A stretch of DNA of 64,000 nucleotides from Streptomyces sp. NBC_00249. Lineage in GTDB: Bacteria > Actinomycetota > Actinomycetes > Streptomycetales > Streptomycetaceae. This document shows, in pieces, positions 1 through 9,256 of this stretch. How positions within the stretch are numbered: position 1 is the first letter of the stretch; the number at the start of each line of letters is the position of its first letter. The notes beneath the pieces are model-generated. The model was not told the origin of the DNA and ran no database searches. It saw nothing but the letters and a program-made list of their open reading frames with translations. The position numbers and the translations under genes are program-made. The stretch lies in NCBI RefSeq assembly GCF_026342355.1, contig NZ_JAPEMV010000002.1:496001-560000 (forward strand), read 5' to 3'.

Positions 1-1
1 C

Positions 2-2965
2 ATCGTCCGCCGCGCCCGCGTCGGCAAGCTGACGATGGACGACTTCACCGGTGTGACGGTCTCCCTGACCAACCCCGGCGGCCTGGGCACCGTGCACTCC
101 GTGCCCCGCCTGATGCCCGGACAGTCGGTCATCATGGGCGTCGGCTCCATGGACTACCCCGCCGAGTTCCAGGGCACCTCGCAGGACACCCTGAACAAGC
201 TGGGCATCTCCAAGGTCATGACCCTGACCTCGACCTACGACCACCGGGTCATCCAGGGCGCGGCCTCCGGCGAGTTCCTGCGCGTCGTCGCGAACATGCT
301 GCTCGGCGAGAGCGGCTTCTACGACGACGTCTTCGAGGCCCTGCGCATCCCGTACGAGCCGGTCCGCTGGCTCCGGGACATCGACGCCTCGCACGACGAC
401 GACGTCACGAAGGCCGCCCGCGTCTTCGAGCTGATCCACTCCTACCGGGTCCGCGGCCACGTCATGGCCGACACCGACCCGCTGGAGTACAAGCAGCGCA
501 AGCACCCCGACCTCGACATCACCGAGCACGGCCTCACCCTGTGGGACCTGGAGCGCGAGTTCGCGGTCGGCGGCTTCTCCGGCAAGTCGATGATGAAGCT
601 CCGCGACATCCTCGGCGTGCTGCGCGACTCGTACTGCCGCACCACCGGCGTCGAGTTCATGCACATCCAGGACCCGAAGCAGCGCCGCTGGATCCAGGAC
701 CGCATCGAGCGCCCGCACTCCAAGCCGGAGCGCGAGGAGCAGCTGCGCATCCTGCGCCGCCTGAACGCGGCGGAGGCCTTCGAGACCTTCCTGCAGACGA
801 AGTACGTCGGCCAGAAGCGGTTCTCCCTGGAGGGCGGCGAGTCCGTCATCCCGCTGCTCGACGCCGTCATCGACTCGGCCGCCGAGGCCCGCCTCGAAGA
901 GGTCGCGATCGGCATGGCCCACCGCGGCCGCCTGAACGTCCTGGCGAACATCGTCGGCAAGTCGTACGCGCAGATCTTCCGCGAGTTCGAGGGCAACCTC
1001 GACCCGAAGTCCATGCACGGCTCCGGCGACGTCAAGTACCACCTGGGCGCCGAGGGCACCTTCACGGGCCTGGACGGCGAGCAGATCAAGGTCTCGCTCG
1101 TCGCGAACCCCTCGCACCTGGAGGCGGTGGACCCGGTCCTGGAGGGCGTGGTCCGCGCCAAGCAGGACATCATCAACAAGGGCGGCACGGACTTCACGGT
1201 CCTGCCCGTCGCCCTGCACGGTGACGCGGCCTTCGCGGGCCAGGGTGTGGTCGCCGAGACGCTGAACATGTCGCAGCTGCGCGGCTACCGCACCGGCGGC
1301 ACCGTCCACGTCGTGATCAACAACCAGGTCGGCTTCACCGCCGCCCCGGAGTCCTCGCGTTCGTCGATGTACGCCACCGACGTGGCCCGCATGATCGAGG
1401 CGCCGATCTTCCACGTGAACGGTGACGACCCGGAGGCCGTGGTCCGCATCGCGCGGCTCGCCTTCGAGTTCCGCCAGGCGTTCAACAAGGACGTGGTCAT
1501 CGACCTCATCTGCTACCGCCGCCGCGGTCACAACGAGTCGGACAACCCGGCGTTCACGCAGCCGCTGATGTACGACCTGATCGACAAGAAGCGCTCGGTG
1601 CGCAAGCTGTACACCGAGTCCCTCATCGGTCGCGGCGACATCACCCTGGAAGAGGCCGAGCAGGCGCTCCAGGACTTCCAGGGCCAGCTGGAGAAGGTCT
1701 TCGCGGAGGTCCGCGAGGCCGCCACGCAGCCCGCGATCGCCGCGCCGGCCCCGGTCGCACAGGCCGACTTCCCGGTCGCCGTGAACACGGCGGTCTCCCC
1801 GGAGGTCGTCAAGCGGATCGCCGAGTCGCAGGTCAACGTCCCCGAGACGGTCACCGTGCACCCGCGTCTGCTGCCGCAGCTCCAGCGCCGTGCCGCGATG
1901 ATCGACGACGGCACCATCGACTGGGGCATGGGCGAGACCCTGGCCTTCGGTTCGCTGCTGATGGAGGGCACCCCGGTCCGCCTGTCGGGCCAGGACTCCC
2001 GCCGCGGCACCTTCGGCCAGCGCCACGCGGTCCTCATCGACCGGGAGACGGGCGAGGACTACACCCCGCTGCAGTACCTCGCGGACGACCAGGCCCGCTA
2101 CAACGTCTACGACTCGCTGCTCTCCGAGTACGCGGCCATGGGCTTCGAGTACGGCTACTCGCTGGCCCGCCCGGACGCGCTGGTCCTCTGGGAGGCCCAG
2201 TTCGGTGACTTCGTCAACGGGGCGCAGACCGTCGTCGACGAGTTCATCTCCTCGGCGGAGCAGAAGTGGGGCCAGACCTCCGGCGTCACCCTGCTCCTCC
2301 CGCACGGCTACGAGGGCCAGGGCCCGGACCACTCGTCCGCCCGCCCGGAGCGCTTCCTCCAGATGTGCGCGCAGGACAACATGACGGTCGCGATGCCGAC
2401 CCTGCCGTCGAACTACTTCCACCTGCTGCGCTGGCAGGTCCACAACCCGCACCACAAGCCGCTCATCGTCTTCACCCCGAAGTCGATGCTGCGTCTGAAG
2501 GCGGCGGCGTCGAAGGCGGAGGAGTTCACGAACGGCTCGTTCCGTCCGGTCATCGGCGACTCGACCGTGGACCCGAGCGCGGTCCGCAAGGTCGTCTTCT
2601 GCGCGGGCAAGGTCTACTACGACCTGGAGGCCGAGCGGGAGAAGCGCGGCATCACCGACACCGCGATCATCCGCATCGAGCGGCTGTACCCGCTGCCGGG
2701 CGCGGAACTCCAGGCGGAGATCGCCAAGTTCCCGAACGCGGCGAAGTACATCTGGGCGCAGGAGGAGCCGGCGAACCAGGGTGCGTGGCCGTTCATCGCG
2801 CTGAACCTGATCGACCACCTCGACCTGGCGGTCGGCGCGGAGGTCCCGGCCGGTGAGCGTCTGCGGCGCATCTCTCGTCCGCACGGCTCGTCCCCGGCGG
2901 TGGGCTCCGCGAAGCGCCACCAGGCGGAGCAGCAGCTCCTGCTGAGCGAGGTCTTCGAGGCGTAG
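2..2965 (+). CDS. kgd: Multifunctional 2-oxoglutarate decarboxylase/dehydrogenase E1 with E2-like domain, 5' truncated by window edge
   Basis: The frame is already open at base 2, so the start lies outside the window; the first Met inside is at base 35. The protein is the actinobacterial KGD/SucA fusion. The first visible part ends an acyltransferase (E2-like) domain with the DHRVIQGA motif (catalytic His about residue 70 from the first visible Met). A thiamine-diphosphate E1 domain follows, with [24 protein letters not shown] and the transketolase-like stretch around [15 protein letters not shown]. It converts 2-oxoglutarate to succinyl-CoA, with lipoyl partners, in the TCA cycle. The gene ends at TAG 25 nt before a strong terminator hairpin. 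Identity is secure. The balance of decarboxylase, dehydrogenase and carboligase activity cannot be read from sequence. Confidence 0.96.
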   Translation: MVRRARVGKLTMDDFTGVTVSLTNPGGLGTVHSVPRLMPGQSVIMGVGSMDYPAEFQGTSQDTLNKLGISKVMTLTSTYDHRVIQGAASGEFLRVVANMLLGESGFYDDVFEALRIPYEPVRWLRDIDASHDDDVTKAARVFELIHSYRVRGHVMADTDPLEYKQRKHPDLDITEHGLTLWDLEREFAVGGFSGKSMMKLRDILGVLRDSYCRTTGVEFMHIQDPKQRRWIQDRIERPHSKPEREEQLRILRRLNAAEAFETFLQTKYVGQKRFSLEGGESVIPLLDAVIDSAAEARLEEVAIGMAHRGRLNVLANIVGKSYAQIFREFEGNLDPKSMHGSGDVKYHLGAEGTFTGLDGEQIKVSLVANPSHLEAVDPVLEGVVRAKQDIINKGGTDFTVLPVALHGDAAFAGQGVVAETLNMSQLRGYRTGGTVHVVINNQVGFTAAPESSRSSMYATDVARMIEAPIFHVNGDDPEAVVRIARLAFEFRQAFNKDVVIDLICYRRRGHNESDNPAFTQPLMYDLIDKKRSVRKLYTESLIGRGDITLEEAEQALQDFQGQLEKVFAEVREAATQPAIAAPAPVAQADFPVAVNTAVSPEVVKRIAESQVNVPETVTVHPRLLPQLQRRAAMIDDGTIDWGMGETLAFGSLLMEGTPVRLSGQDSRRGTFGQRHAVLIDRETGEDYTPLQYLADDQARYNVYDSLLSEYAAMGFEYGYSLARPDALVLWEAQFGDFVNGAQTVVDEFISSAEQKWGQTSGVTLLLPHGYEGQGPDHSSARPERFLQMCAQDNMTVAMPTLPSNYFHLLRWQVHNPHHKPLIVFTPKSMLRLKAAASKAEEFTNGSFRPVIGDSTVDPSAVRKVVFCAGKVYYDLEAEREKRGITDTAIIRIERLYPLPGAELQAEIAKFPNAAKYIWAQEEPANQGAWPFIALNLIDHLDLAVGAEVPAGERLRRISRPHGSSPAVGSAKRHQAEQQLLLSEVFEA

Positions 2966-2989
2966 TCGCTGACGCGACCTGCACATGAC

Positions 2990-3026
2990 GGAAGGCCCGG
3001 CCCCTCTACGGGGGGCCGGGCCTTCC
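2990..3026 (+). terminator. Intrinsic terminator of kgd
   Basis: A perfect 15-bp GC-rich stem: left arm 2990-3004, 7-nt loop, right arm 3012-3026. It lies 25 nt after the kgd stop and between convergent genes, so it may also stop transcripts of the fxs operon arriving from the other strand. Streptomyces terminators often lack a U-run, as here. Confidence 0.85.
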
Positions 3027-3074
3027 GGCTTCGCCGACGGTGGCGGCATCAGCCAAAATCCAGGCTGGATGTGG

Positions 3075-6000
3075 CTACGGCTGGGGCTCGAAGTCCCAGT
3101 ACGGGCGGGACTGTTGGCGGGCCGAGACGGTGTGGACGTGTTGGGGGCCCAGGGTGCGGGTCAGGGCTCTGAGGGCGGTGTCCTCGTGCTTGGCCGCCTC
3201 CGCGTCCTCCCGTACCGACCGGAGGTCCGCGGCCAGGGCGATCTGGGCGCTGAGCGCCATGGGGTGGTCGGGCCCGAGGACCTGTTCCGCGCCGCGCAGC
3301 GTCTCGCGGCCGAGGGCGAGCGCGTCGTCGAGGCGGCCGGTGATGTTGCGGTGTCCGGTGGCGTTGAGGGCGCAGCCCAGGGTCCAGGGGTGGCGGTCCC
3401 CGAGGGCGCCGCGCATGCCGACGAGGGCCTGTTCGGCGAGGTTGAGCGCTTCGGCGCGTTCGCCCTGGGCGCGCAGCACGAGGGCGAGGTTGCCGACGGT
3501 GCCGATGCTGTACGGGTGGGCGAGGCCCAGCTGCGACTGGTAGCCGCGGACGACTTCCTCGGAGATCCGGCGGGCCTCCTCGATGTCCCCGTACTCGCGC
3601 AGGTAGGTGGCGTAGTCGGAGGCGACCATCAGCGTCCAGGGGAATTCGGCGCCGAAGACGCGGGTGGAGCGTTCCAGTACGCCGCGCAGCCGGGCGCCCG
3701 CGCCGGGGATGTCGCCGGAGCGGCGCAGGCACATGCCGAGGTTGTGTTCGGCGCGCAGGGTCTGGGGGTGGTTGGGGCCGAGGACCTGGGTGTTGAGTTT
3801 GAGGCCCTGTTCCTGGCGGGCGAGGGCTTCGCGGTAGCGGCCCATGAGGCGCAGTCCCATGGCGCAGCCGATGCCGGAGGAGAGGGTGGCGATGTGCCGG
3901 ACCCGCAGGACGCGTTCGCGGCGGCGCAGGGTGTCGAGGTCGGTGTCGTAGGCCTCCTGGTAGCGGCCGAGGAGGCGCAGGGCGACGGCGACGTTGTTCT
4001 GGGCGCCGAGGGTGGTGGAGTCGTCCTCGCCGAGGAGTTCGCGGTAGGTGGCGAAGGCGTGTTCCAGCAGGTCGCGGGCCTTTTCGAATTTGGCGGTGGC
4101 GAGGAGGACGCCGGCGTAGGTGCTGGTGGCGCGCAGGGTCTCCAGGTCGCGGTCGCCGCGTTCGGCGAGGAGCCGGTCGGCGACGGAGCGGGCGAGGACC
4201 TCGGCCTGCCGGAAGTGGCCGAGCATGCGCAGGGCGCCGCCGTGGTGGTAGCTGAGTTCGCGGACCTGGTCGTGGTCGTCGCCGAGCATGGCCCGCCAGA
4301 CCCCGTCGGTCTGTTCGGACAGGCGCAGGCAGGTGCGGTACTCGCCGGCGAGGATCAGGTAGCGCAGGCAGTGCAGCAGGAAGGCCTGGATGCGGGGGTT
4401 GCTGCTGGTCAGGACGCCCGCGGAGTCGAGGTGCGGGATGAGTTCGGCGTAGCGGGGCCAGAGCCGGGAGTCGGTGGGGCGGCCGGGGTCGGCGGCGGCG
4501 AGGACCTGGCGGACGGCGCGGGAGAGCTGGTCGGCCTCTTCCTCGGCGAGGTTCTCGCGGACGATGTTGTGGACCATGCGGTGCAGTTGCACGGTTTCCA
4601 GGCCGCCGCCCTCCTCGACGGACAGGTCGGAGTACTCGAGGCGGACGACGGAGAACTGGACGAGTTTGTTGAGGGCGGCGTTCCAGCGGATCTGGTCGTT
4701 AATCAGGCCGGCGAGGTGTTCGGGGACGTCGTCGGCGGGGAATTCGCGCAGCAGCCGCAGCGGGACCCGGCCGGGGGCGAAGAACACGAACAGCCGGAGC
4801 AGGGCGAGGGCGTCGGGGAAGTTCTCGCGGACGTTGTTGAGGAGTATGGCCAGGGCGGTCGGGAAGGGCAGCGGGTAGTCGTCGGAGAGGGTGACGGCCT
4901 CGTGGGAGTCGAGGCGGCGCTGGAGGAGTCCGAGGTACTCGCCGACGCCGATCGGGGAGTCGGCGAGCCAGCCGGCGGTCTGGTCGAGGGCGAGGGGGTA
5001 GTCCTCCAGGGCCTCGGCGAGCTGGTCGGCCTCCTCGCCGGTGAGGCGGCGGGCGCGGCGGCGGATGAAGGTGACCGATTCGGGGCGGGCGTAGAGGGGG
5101 ACCTCGACGAGGCTGCTGTGGCGGGTGGCCCATTCGCGGTTGCGGGAGGTGATGATGACGTCGCCGGCGCCGGAGGGCAGCAGGTCGGTGAGGTCGTCGG
5201 GGTTGTCGCAGCCGTCGAAGACGAGCAGCCAGCGGTGGTAGGGGGAGCCGCGGCGCAGGGCTTCGAGGACGGAGCGGATCTGCTCGCCGTAGCTGCCGGC
5301 GCCGCGCGGCAGGCCGAGGGCGGGGGCGAGGTCGGCGAGGCGTTCGCGCAGGGTGGGCCGGTCCTCGGCGGGGACCCACCAGACGACGTCGTACTCGGAG
5401 GCGAAGCGGTAGGCGTACTCGGTGGCGACCTGGGTCTTGCCGACCCCCGACAGGCCGAGGAGGGTCACGGTGGAGGCGCCGGGCGGGGCTTCGGTGAGGG
5501 CGGCGCGCAGTCGGCCGATGACGTCGTTGCGGCCGGTGAAGCGCGGGTTGCGGCGCGGGACCCGGCCCCAGATCTCGGGCGGGTCGTTGGGGAAGCGGGG
5601 GCCTCGGCGGCCGGACTCGGTGCCGATGCGGTCGGTGGGGAGTTCCAGGCGGCGCAGGACCCGGTACTCGGCCTCGTAGGCGTCCAGGCCCCACAGGTCG
5701 GTCTTCTCCAGGGCGGCGACGGCGCTGGGCAGCGGGGAGTCGGTGAGGCAGACGGCGGCGAAGCGGCCGGGGTGGGACTCGGTGACGGTGCGCAGGGCGG
5801 TGTTCCACTCGTCGTCGGCGTGGGCGGCGAGGGAGAAGTAGCGCTCGCTGAGGACGAGGAGGATCCGGCCGCCGGCGCGGGCCAGGTCGTCGAGGGCCTC
5901 GGTCAGTCCGGGGCTGGTCTGGGGGTCCCAGCGCTGGAGGACGACGCGGTGGCCGTGTTCCTCCAGGCGGTGGGCGATCCACGCGGCCCAGGGGCGGTTG

Positions 6001-6077
6001 AAGCCCGCGAAGCTGATGACGAAGCGCTGCGGCTGGGCGGCTCCGTCGCGGTCGTGACGCGTACCGGTAACGGTCAT
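3075..6077 (-). CDS. fxsT: FxsT-type TIR / NB-ARC / tetratricopeptide protein of the FxSxx-COOH system
   Basis: A 1000-residue STAND-class NTPase. Residues about 17-110 form a TIR-like domain (RFVISFAGF ... VLSERYFS ... DDEWNTAL); Glu90 sits where TIR NADases carry the catalytic Glu (alignment by eye). An NB-ARC module follows, with P-loop GLSGVGKT at 208-215, Walker B-like WLLVFDGCD and an IITSRNREW sensor. The C-terminal half is TPR repeats with many LG-x-DHP(x)T/S-L helical units. FxsT proteins are found with FxsA/FxsB peptide loci. Their role is unproven; the architecture is that of a signal-gated NTPase with an effector domain at the N-terminus. It is last in the minus-strand cluster, 93 nt after the HExxH gene. 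An antisense frame of more than 1000 codons is a GC artefact. Confidence 0.88.
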   Translation of the reverse strand: MTVTGTRHDRDGAAQPQRFVISFAGFNRPWAAWIAHRLEEHGHRVVLQRWDPQTSPGLTEALDDLARAGGRILLVLSERYFSLAAHADDEWNTALRTVTESHPGRFAAVCLTDSPLPSAVAALEKTDLWGLDAYEAEYRVLRRLELPTDRIGTESGRRGPRFPNDPPEIWGRVPRRNPRFTGRNDVIGRLRAALTEAPPGASTVTLLGLSGVGKTQVATEYAYRFASEYDVVWWVPAEDRPTLRERLADLAPALGLPRGAGSYGEQIRSVLEALRRGSPYHRWLLVFDGCDNPDDLTDLLPSGAGDVIITSRNREWATRHSSLVEVPLYARPESVTFIRRRARRLTGEEADQLAEALEDYPLALDQTAGWLADSPIGVGEYLGLLQRRLDSHEAVTLSDDYPLPFPTALAILLNNVRENFPDALALLRLFVFFAPGRVPLRLLREFPADDVPEHLAGLINDQIRWNAALNKLVQFSVVRLEYSDLSVEEGGGLETVQLHRMVHNIVRENLAEEEADQLSRAVRQVLAAADPGRPTDSRLWPRYAELIPHLDSAGVLTSSNPRIQAFLLHCLRYLILAGEYRTCLRLSEQTDGVWRAMLGDDHDQVRELSYHHGGALRMLGHFRQAEVLARSVADRLLAERGDRDLETLRATSTYAGVLLATAKFEKARDLLEHAFATYRELLGEDDSTTLGAQNNVAVALRLLGRYQEAYDTDLDTLRRRERVLRVRHIATLSSGIGCAMGLRLMGRYREALARQEQGLKLNTQVLGPNHPQTLRAEHNLGMCLRRSGDIPGAGARLRGVLERSTRVFGAEFPWTLMVASDYATYLREYGDIEEARRISEEVVRGYQSQLGLAHPYSIGTVGNLALVLRAQGERAEALNLAEQALVGMRGALGDRHPWTLGCALNATGHRNITGRLDDALALGRETLRGAEQVLGPDHPMALSAQIALAADLRSVREDAEAAKHEDTALRALTRTLGPQHVHTVSARQQSRPYWDFEPQP

Positions 6078-6170
6078 GGCGGCCGTCTCCCTGGAATCCG
6101 GCGGTGGACGGGAAGGGGAGGGGTGGAGCGGGATTGAAAGGTACCGCAGCGGACGGGGCGTCAGGGGGTG

Positions 6171-7556
6171 TCAGGCGTGGGCGAACGCGGCGAGTTCGGG
6201 GTGTGCCTCGCACCAGGCGCGACGTTCGCGGTCGACGGCGCGGCGGGCGGTGGCGTGCTGGTCGCCGGGCGGTGGCAGTTCGTCCATGGCGTGTTCGGCT
6301 CCGGCCATTCCTTCGACGAACTCGCGTCCGGTGACGGTGAGTTGCTGGTTGCCGCGCAGGGCCGGGAGGACGGCGGCGACCTGGGCGCGGACCCGGGCGT
6401 GCTGGGCCCAGGCGCCGCGGGCGCCGTAGAGGGCGGCGCGCTGCCAGTACCCGGCCAGGGCGAGGTGGGCGTAGGTGCCGTGGAGGAGGCCCTCCAGGGG
6501 GCGGGGGTCCTCGCGCCAGGGGGCCCAGTGGCGGGGGGTGCGGTCGGCGGTGTGCAGGGTGAGGACGTCGGTGAGGGCGGCGAGTTTGCCGTGCTGCACC
6601 TCGTGGACCAGGGTCGCGGCGAGGGCGGGCGGGGCCTGGGCGCGGGCCAGGACCGAGCCGGCGGCGGCGGGGAGGGTGGCGCCGCTGGAGCGGGAGCCTC
6701 CGGCGAGGGGGACCACGGAGCGCAGCAGCCGGCCGATCTCGTCGGCGCGGGTGGAGTCGTAGCGTTCCAGCAGGGTGAGGGCGCCGGACCACTGGATGTC
6801 CCAGCGTTTGTGGCCCTTGGGGGTGAGGCGGCGGGCGGGGCGTACGGGGGTCGGGCGGCCGGTGGTGGGTCCGGCGGCGGGGACGCGGTAGGGGTCGAGG
6901 TCGTCGAGGGCGGTGCGGCCGCCGGGCAGGGGGTGCAGGGGGAGGGTGTCGTGGGTGTCCCAGGAGCGTTCGGTCAGGGCGAGCGGGCCGGGGCGGTCGG
7001 GGCGGAGCAGGCCGAGGGTGGGCAGGACGAGGCGGCCTTGCACGGGCCGCAGGGTGGTCTTGAAGCTGATCCCGGCGCGCAGGGCGGCGGCGACGGCGAG
7101 GGCCCCGAGGTGGCCGAGGTCGGGGGCGGGCCCGTTCGGGGCGTGCAGCCGGCGCAGGGTCTCCTCGGCCCAGACGCCGGTGGCGGGGTAGTGCAGGACG
7201 TCGCGGACGGCGTCGGGGTCCTGGCGTTCGGCCTCCTCCAGGAGCGCCCAGCGTTCGGCGCTCTCGCCGCCGGGGGCGGCGTCGAGTACGGCGCGCAGCA
7301 GGACGAGGCGTTTGGAGCGGCGTACGTCGTGCACGAGGCGGGTGCCCTCCGCCGAGGGTTCGGTGGAGGCGAGGGCGCGCAGGGTGTGGGAGCTGACGGC
7401 GAAGGGCGCCAGGGCGGCGGGGGCGGCCGGGCCCGGGGGGCGGGGGCCGTCGGGGCGGTTGCCGTCGGGGCCGGTGTGCTGGGCGGGGAGGGCCGCGCGG
7501 GTGGCCGGCGCGCCGGTGGTTGCGGTGCGACGCGTGGCTTCGGCTCGGTGGGTCAT
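6171..7556 (-). CDS. aKG-HExxH-type putative peptide beta-hydroxylase
   Basis: 461 residues from an ATG that overlaps the fxsB stop by 4 nt (ATGA), so it is translationally coupled to fxsB. The only clear motif is HEVQH at residues 318-322 in ATLVHEVQHGKL. This HExxH signature marks a family found beside FxSxx peptides. Recent literature describes related proteins as 2-oxoglutarate/Fe-dependent peptide hydroxylases rather than metallopeptidases. By context it would modify the FxsA peptide, before or after FxsB. The N-terminal about 50 residues are low-complexity A/P/T-rich and poorly conserved-looking. A metalloprotease role, such as leader removal, is the alternative. The family call is fairly safe; the reaction is inferred. 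Confidence 0.8.
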   Translation of the reverse strand: MTHRAEATRRTATTGAPATRAALPAQHTGPDGNRPDGPRPPGPAAPAALAPFAVSSHTLRALASTEPSAEGTRLVHDVRRSKRLVLLRAVLDAAPGGESAERWALLEEAERQDPDAVRDVLHYPATGVWAEETLRRLHAPNGPAPDLGHLGALAVAAALRAGISFKTTLRPVQGRLVLPTLGLLRPDRPGPLALTERSWDTHDTLPLHPLPGGRTALDDLDPYRVPAAGPTTGRPTPVRPARRLTPKGHKRWDIQWSGALTLLERYDSTRADEIGRLLRSVVPLAGGSRSSGATLPAAAGSVLARAQAPPALAATLVHEVQHGKLAALTDVLTLHTADRTPRHWAPWREDPRPLEGLLHGTYAHLALAGYWQRAALYGARGAWAQHARVRAQVAAVLPALRGNQQLTVTGREFVEGMAGAEHAMDELPPPGDQHATARRAVDRERRAWCEAHPELAAFAHA

Positions 7557-8806
7557 GACGCGGCCCGTCCCGTCGTGGCGGCCGCGTGCAGTGCGCGGGC
7601 GATGTGCCGGATGAGGATCTGGAGGTCGGCGCAGTACACGGACGGCTGCCGGAAGCCCTCGCCCGCGCGGTAGCGGTGCGGGTAGTGCCCGCCGCCGCAC
7701 ACCTCGACGAGCGCGCAGGCCCGGCAGCCGTCCGCGAGGGCCTCCCGGCCGAGCTGGCGGGCGGCGAAGCCGGGGTGGTCGAGGAGCTGGTCGAAGCTGT
7801 GGGTGTCGAGGGTCATGCCGGTCGCGGCGGCCCCTTCGTACGCGGATTTCAGCGAGTCGGCCTGTTCGATGCTGCCGTCGGTCTCGACGACGGCGGTGGT
7901 GGCGGGCGCCAGGCCCAGGGTCTCGGTGGCGGCGGGCAGGCCGAGGAGCAGGGCGACGACCTCTTCGAAGACGCGGATCCGGGTCCGCCGTGCCGTGTCG
8001 TGCCACCAGCGGTCGAAGACGGCGACGAGCCAGTCCCCGTACGGGGTCCCGGATCCGCCGTGGCCGGGCGGCGGGGTGTTCCAGTTGGCGAGGGGCAGCA
8101 GCAGGCCGAGGGTGGGCGGCGCGAAGGCGAGGAGGGACTCGTACGTCTCCACCGGGTCCTGGGCCACGTCGACCACGCACAGCAGTCCGGCGTAGCTCGC
8201 GGGGTGCCGGACGAGCAGCCGCAGTCCCCGGGCGGCGGCGGCGAAGCCGGGCCGCCCGGTGTGGTCGATGCGGCGGGAGTTGTGCGCGGGCAGCCCGCCG
8301 TCGAGGCTGACGCCGACCCGGATCCCGGCGGCGGCGAGGGCGGCGAGCCGGCCCCGGGTGAGCAGGGTGCCGTTGGTCTGCACGCTCGCGGTGACCCGGG
8401 TGCGGGGCGAGCGGCGGGCCAGGGCGGCCCGTACGGCCTCGACGGGGGCGGCCAGGTGGTCGGGCGCGGCGAGGAGGGGTTCCCCGCCGTGCAGGACCAG
8501 GTCGACGCGGGTCAGTCCGTGGGCGGCGGCGTGCTCGGCGATCCGCTGGGCGGCGCGCAGGGCGGTCGCGGGGGTCATGGTGGCGGGGCGGGTGCGCCAG
8601 CTGCGGTCGGCCATCTCGTAGACGTAGCAGTAGGTGCAGGCGAGGTTGCAGCGGCTGTGGGTCTTGAGCACGAACTGCCGTATCGGCTCCGCCCGGTGCC
8701 CGGCGGCCCGCAGCGCGGGCACGTCGAGCCGCGCGTAGGGCCAGGGGGCGTGGCGCAGGTGCTGCACACCGGGGACGCCGGGGTCGGGTGTGTGCGGCGG
8801 GATCAT
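7553..8806 (-). CDS. fxsB: FxsB family radical SAM/SPASM cyclophane-forming maturase
   Basis: 417 residues. The radical SAM cluster motif CxxxCxxC is at C53, C57, C60 (RCNLACTYC), followed by VLHGGEPLL and SVQTNGTLL, typical of SPASM maturases. The C-terminal Cys-rich auxiliary region includes DGCRACALVEVCGGGH and SVYCADLQI. FxsB-family enzymes install three-residue cyclophane crosslinks on an aromatic-x-x motif near the C-terminus of the precursor; the F-D-S of the neighbouring FxsA is the expected target. The stop overlaps the start of the HExxH gene. A gap of 119 nt separates it from fxsA upstream and holds a GGGAGGGAGG-type ribosome site just before the ATG. Confidence 0.93.
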   Translation of the reverse strand: MIPPHTPDPGVPGVQHLRHAPWPYARLDVPALRAAGHRAEPIRQFVLKTHSRCNLACTYCYVYEMADRSWRTRPATMTPATALRAAQRIAEHAAAHGLTRVDLVLHGGEPLLAAPDHLAAPVEAVRAALARRSPRTRVTASVQTNGTLLTRGRLAALAAAGIRVGVSLDGGLPAHNSRRIDHTGRPGFAAAARGLRLLVRHPASYAGLLCVVDVAQDPVETYESLLAFAPPTLGLLLPLANWNTPPPGHGGSGTPYGDWLVAVFDRWWHDTARRTRIRVFEEVVALLLGLPAATETLGLAPATTAVVETDGSIEQADSLKSAYEGAAATGMTLDTHSFDQLLDHPGFAARQLGREALADGCRACALVEVCGGGHYPHRYRAGEGFRQPSVYCADLQILIRHIARALHAAATTGRAAS

Positions 8807-8925
8807 CGCCCGTGCCTCCCTCCCCGGCCGTCGCCGCCGGGGGTGGCCCCGGCGGACTGCCCATCCCTGCCCCTCGGACGGGCCCCGCTAACGGCGGAAA
8901 GTGGTCAACTCCCGGCGGAGGCGGC

Positions 8926-9174
8926 CTAGACGACGCCGGAGTCGAAGGCGTTGAGGATCTCGGCGGGGTGGGTGACCCGTTCCACCATGCCCTCGATGAC
9001 CTCGGCGAGCACCGGGTGGTCGATCCCGCGCAGCGCGGCCAGGTCGAGGCCGGAGAGGTCGGGGAGCTGGCCGGGGCAGGGGCGGGGGGCCGCCCGGGGC
9101 GGCGCGGGCAGCGGGGTGGTCGCGGGTGCTGGGGTGGTCGCGGGTGCTGTCACGTCCTGACGTCCGGTCACCAT
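8926..9174 (-). CDS. fxsA: FxSxx-COOH RiPP precursor peptide
   Basis: 82 residues from ATG 9174, chosen because the longer frame upstream is P/R-rich noise and a GGGGGACGGG site lies just before this ATG. After an A/P/T-rich N-terminus comes the conserved leader, PDLSGLDLAALRGIDHPVL then AEVIEGMVERV, ending in AILN-like residues and F77-D78-S79-G80-V81-V82. The family name describes a C-terminus of F-x-S-x-x; here one extra Val follows. The peptide is the predicted substrate of FxsB (Phe-Ser cyclophane) and perhaps of the HExxH protein. No signal peptide is visible. Identity is supported by the position directly before fxsB. Confidence 0.88.
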   Translation of the reverse strand: MVTGRQDVTAPATTPAPATTPLPAPPRAAPRPCPGQLPDLSGLDLAALRGIDHPVLAEVIEGMVERVTHPAEILNAFDSGVV

Positions 9175-9256
9175 GGGCGGCCCGTCCCCCTGTCGTGTGC
9201 GGTGGTCACTGCGCTGGTCGTTCGGCTCTTCCCGCCGTCCGGCGGGCGGAAACGGC

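Noticed and set aside
2985..6137. Very long plus-strand open frame (over 1000 codons) opposite fxsT
   Set aside because: Product is Gly/Ala/Val/Glu-rich without domain features; it is the usual GC-skew shadow of the TIR/NB-ARC gene, whose motifs are clear.
6171..8864. Single minus-strand frame covering both the HExxH gene and fxsB
   Set aside because: The upstream 436 codons are the out-of-frame shadow of fxsB; the real start is ATG 7556 overlapping the fxsB stop.
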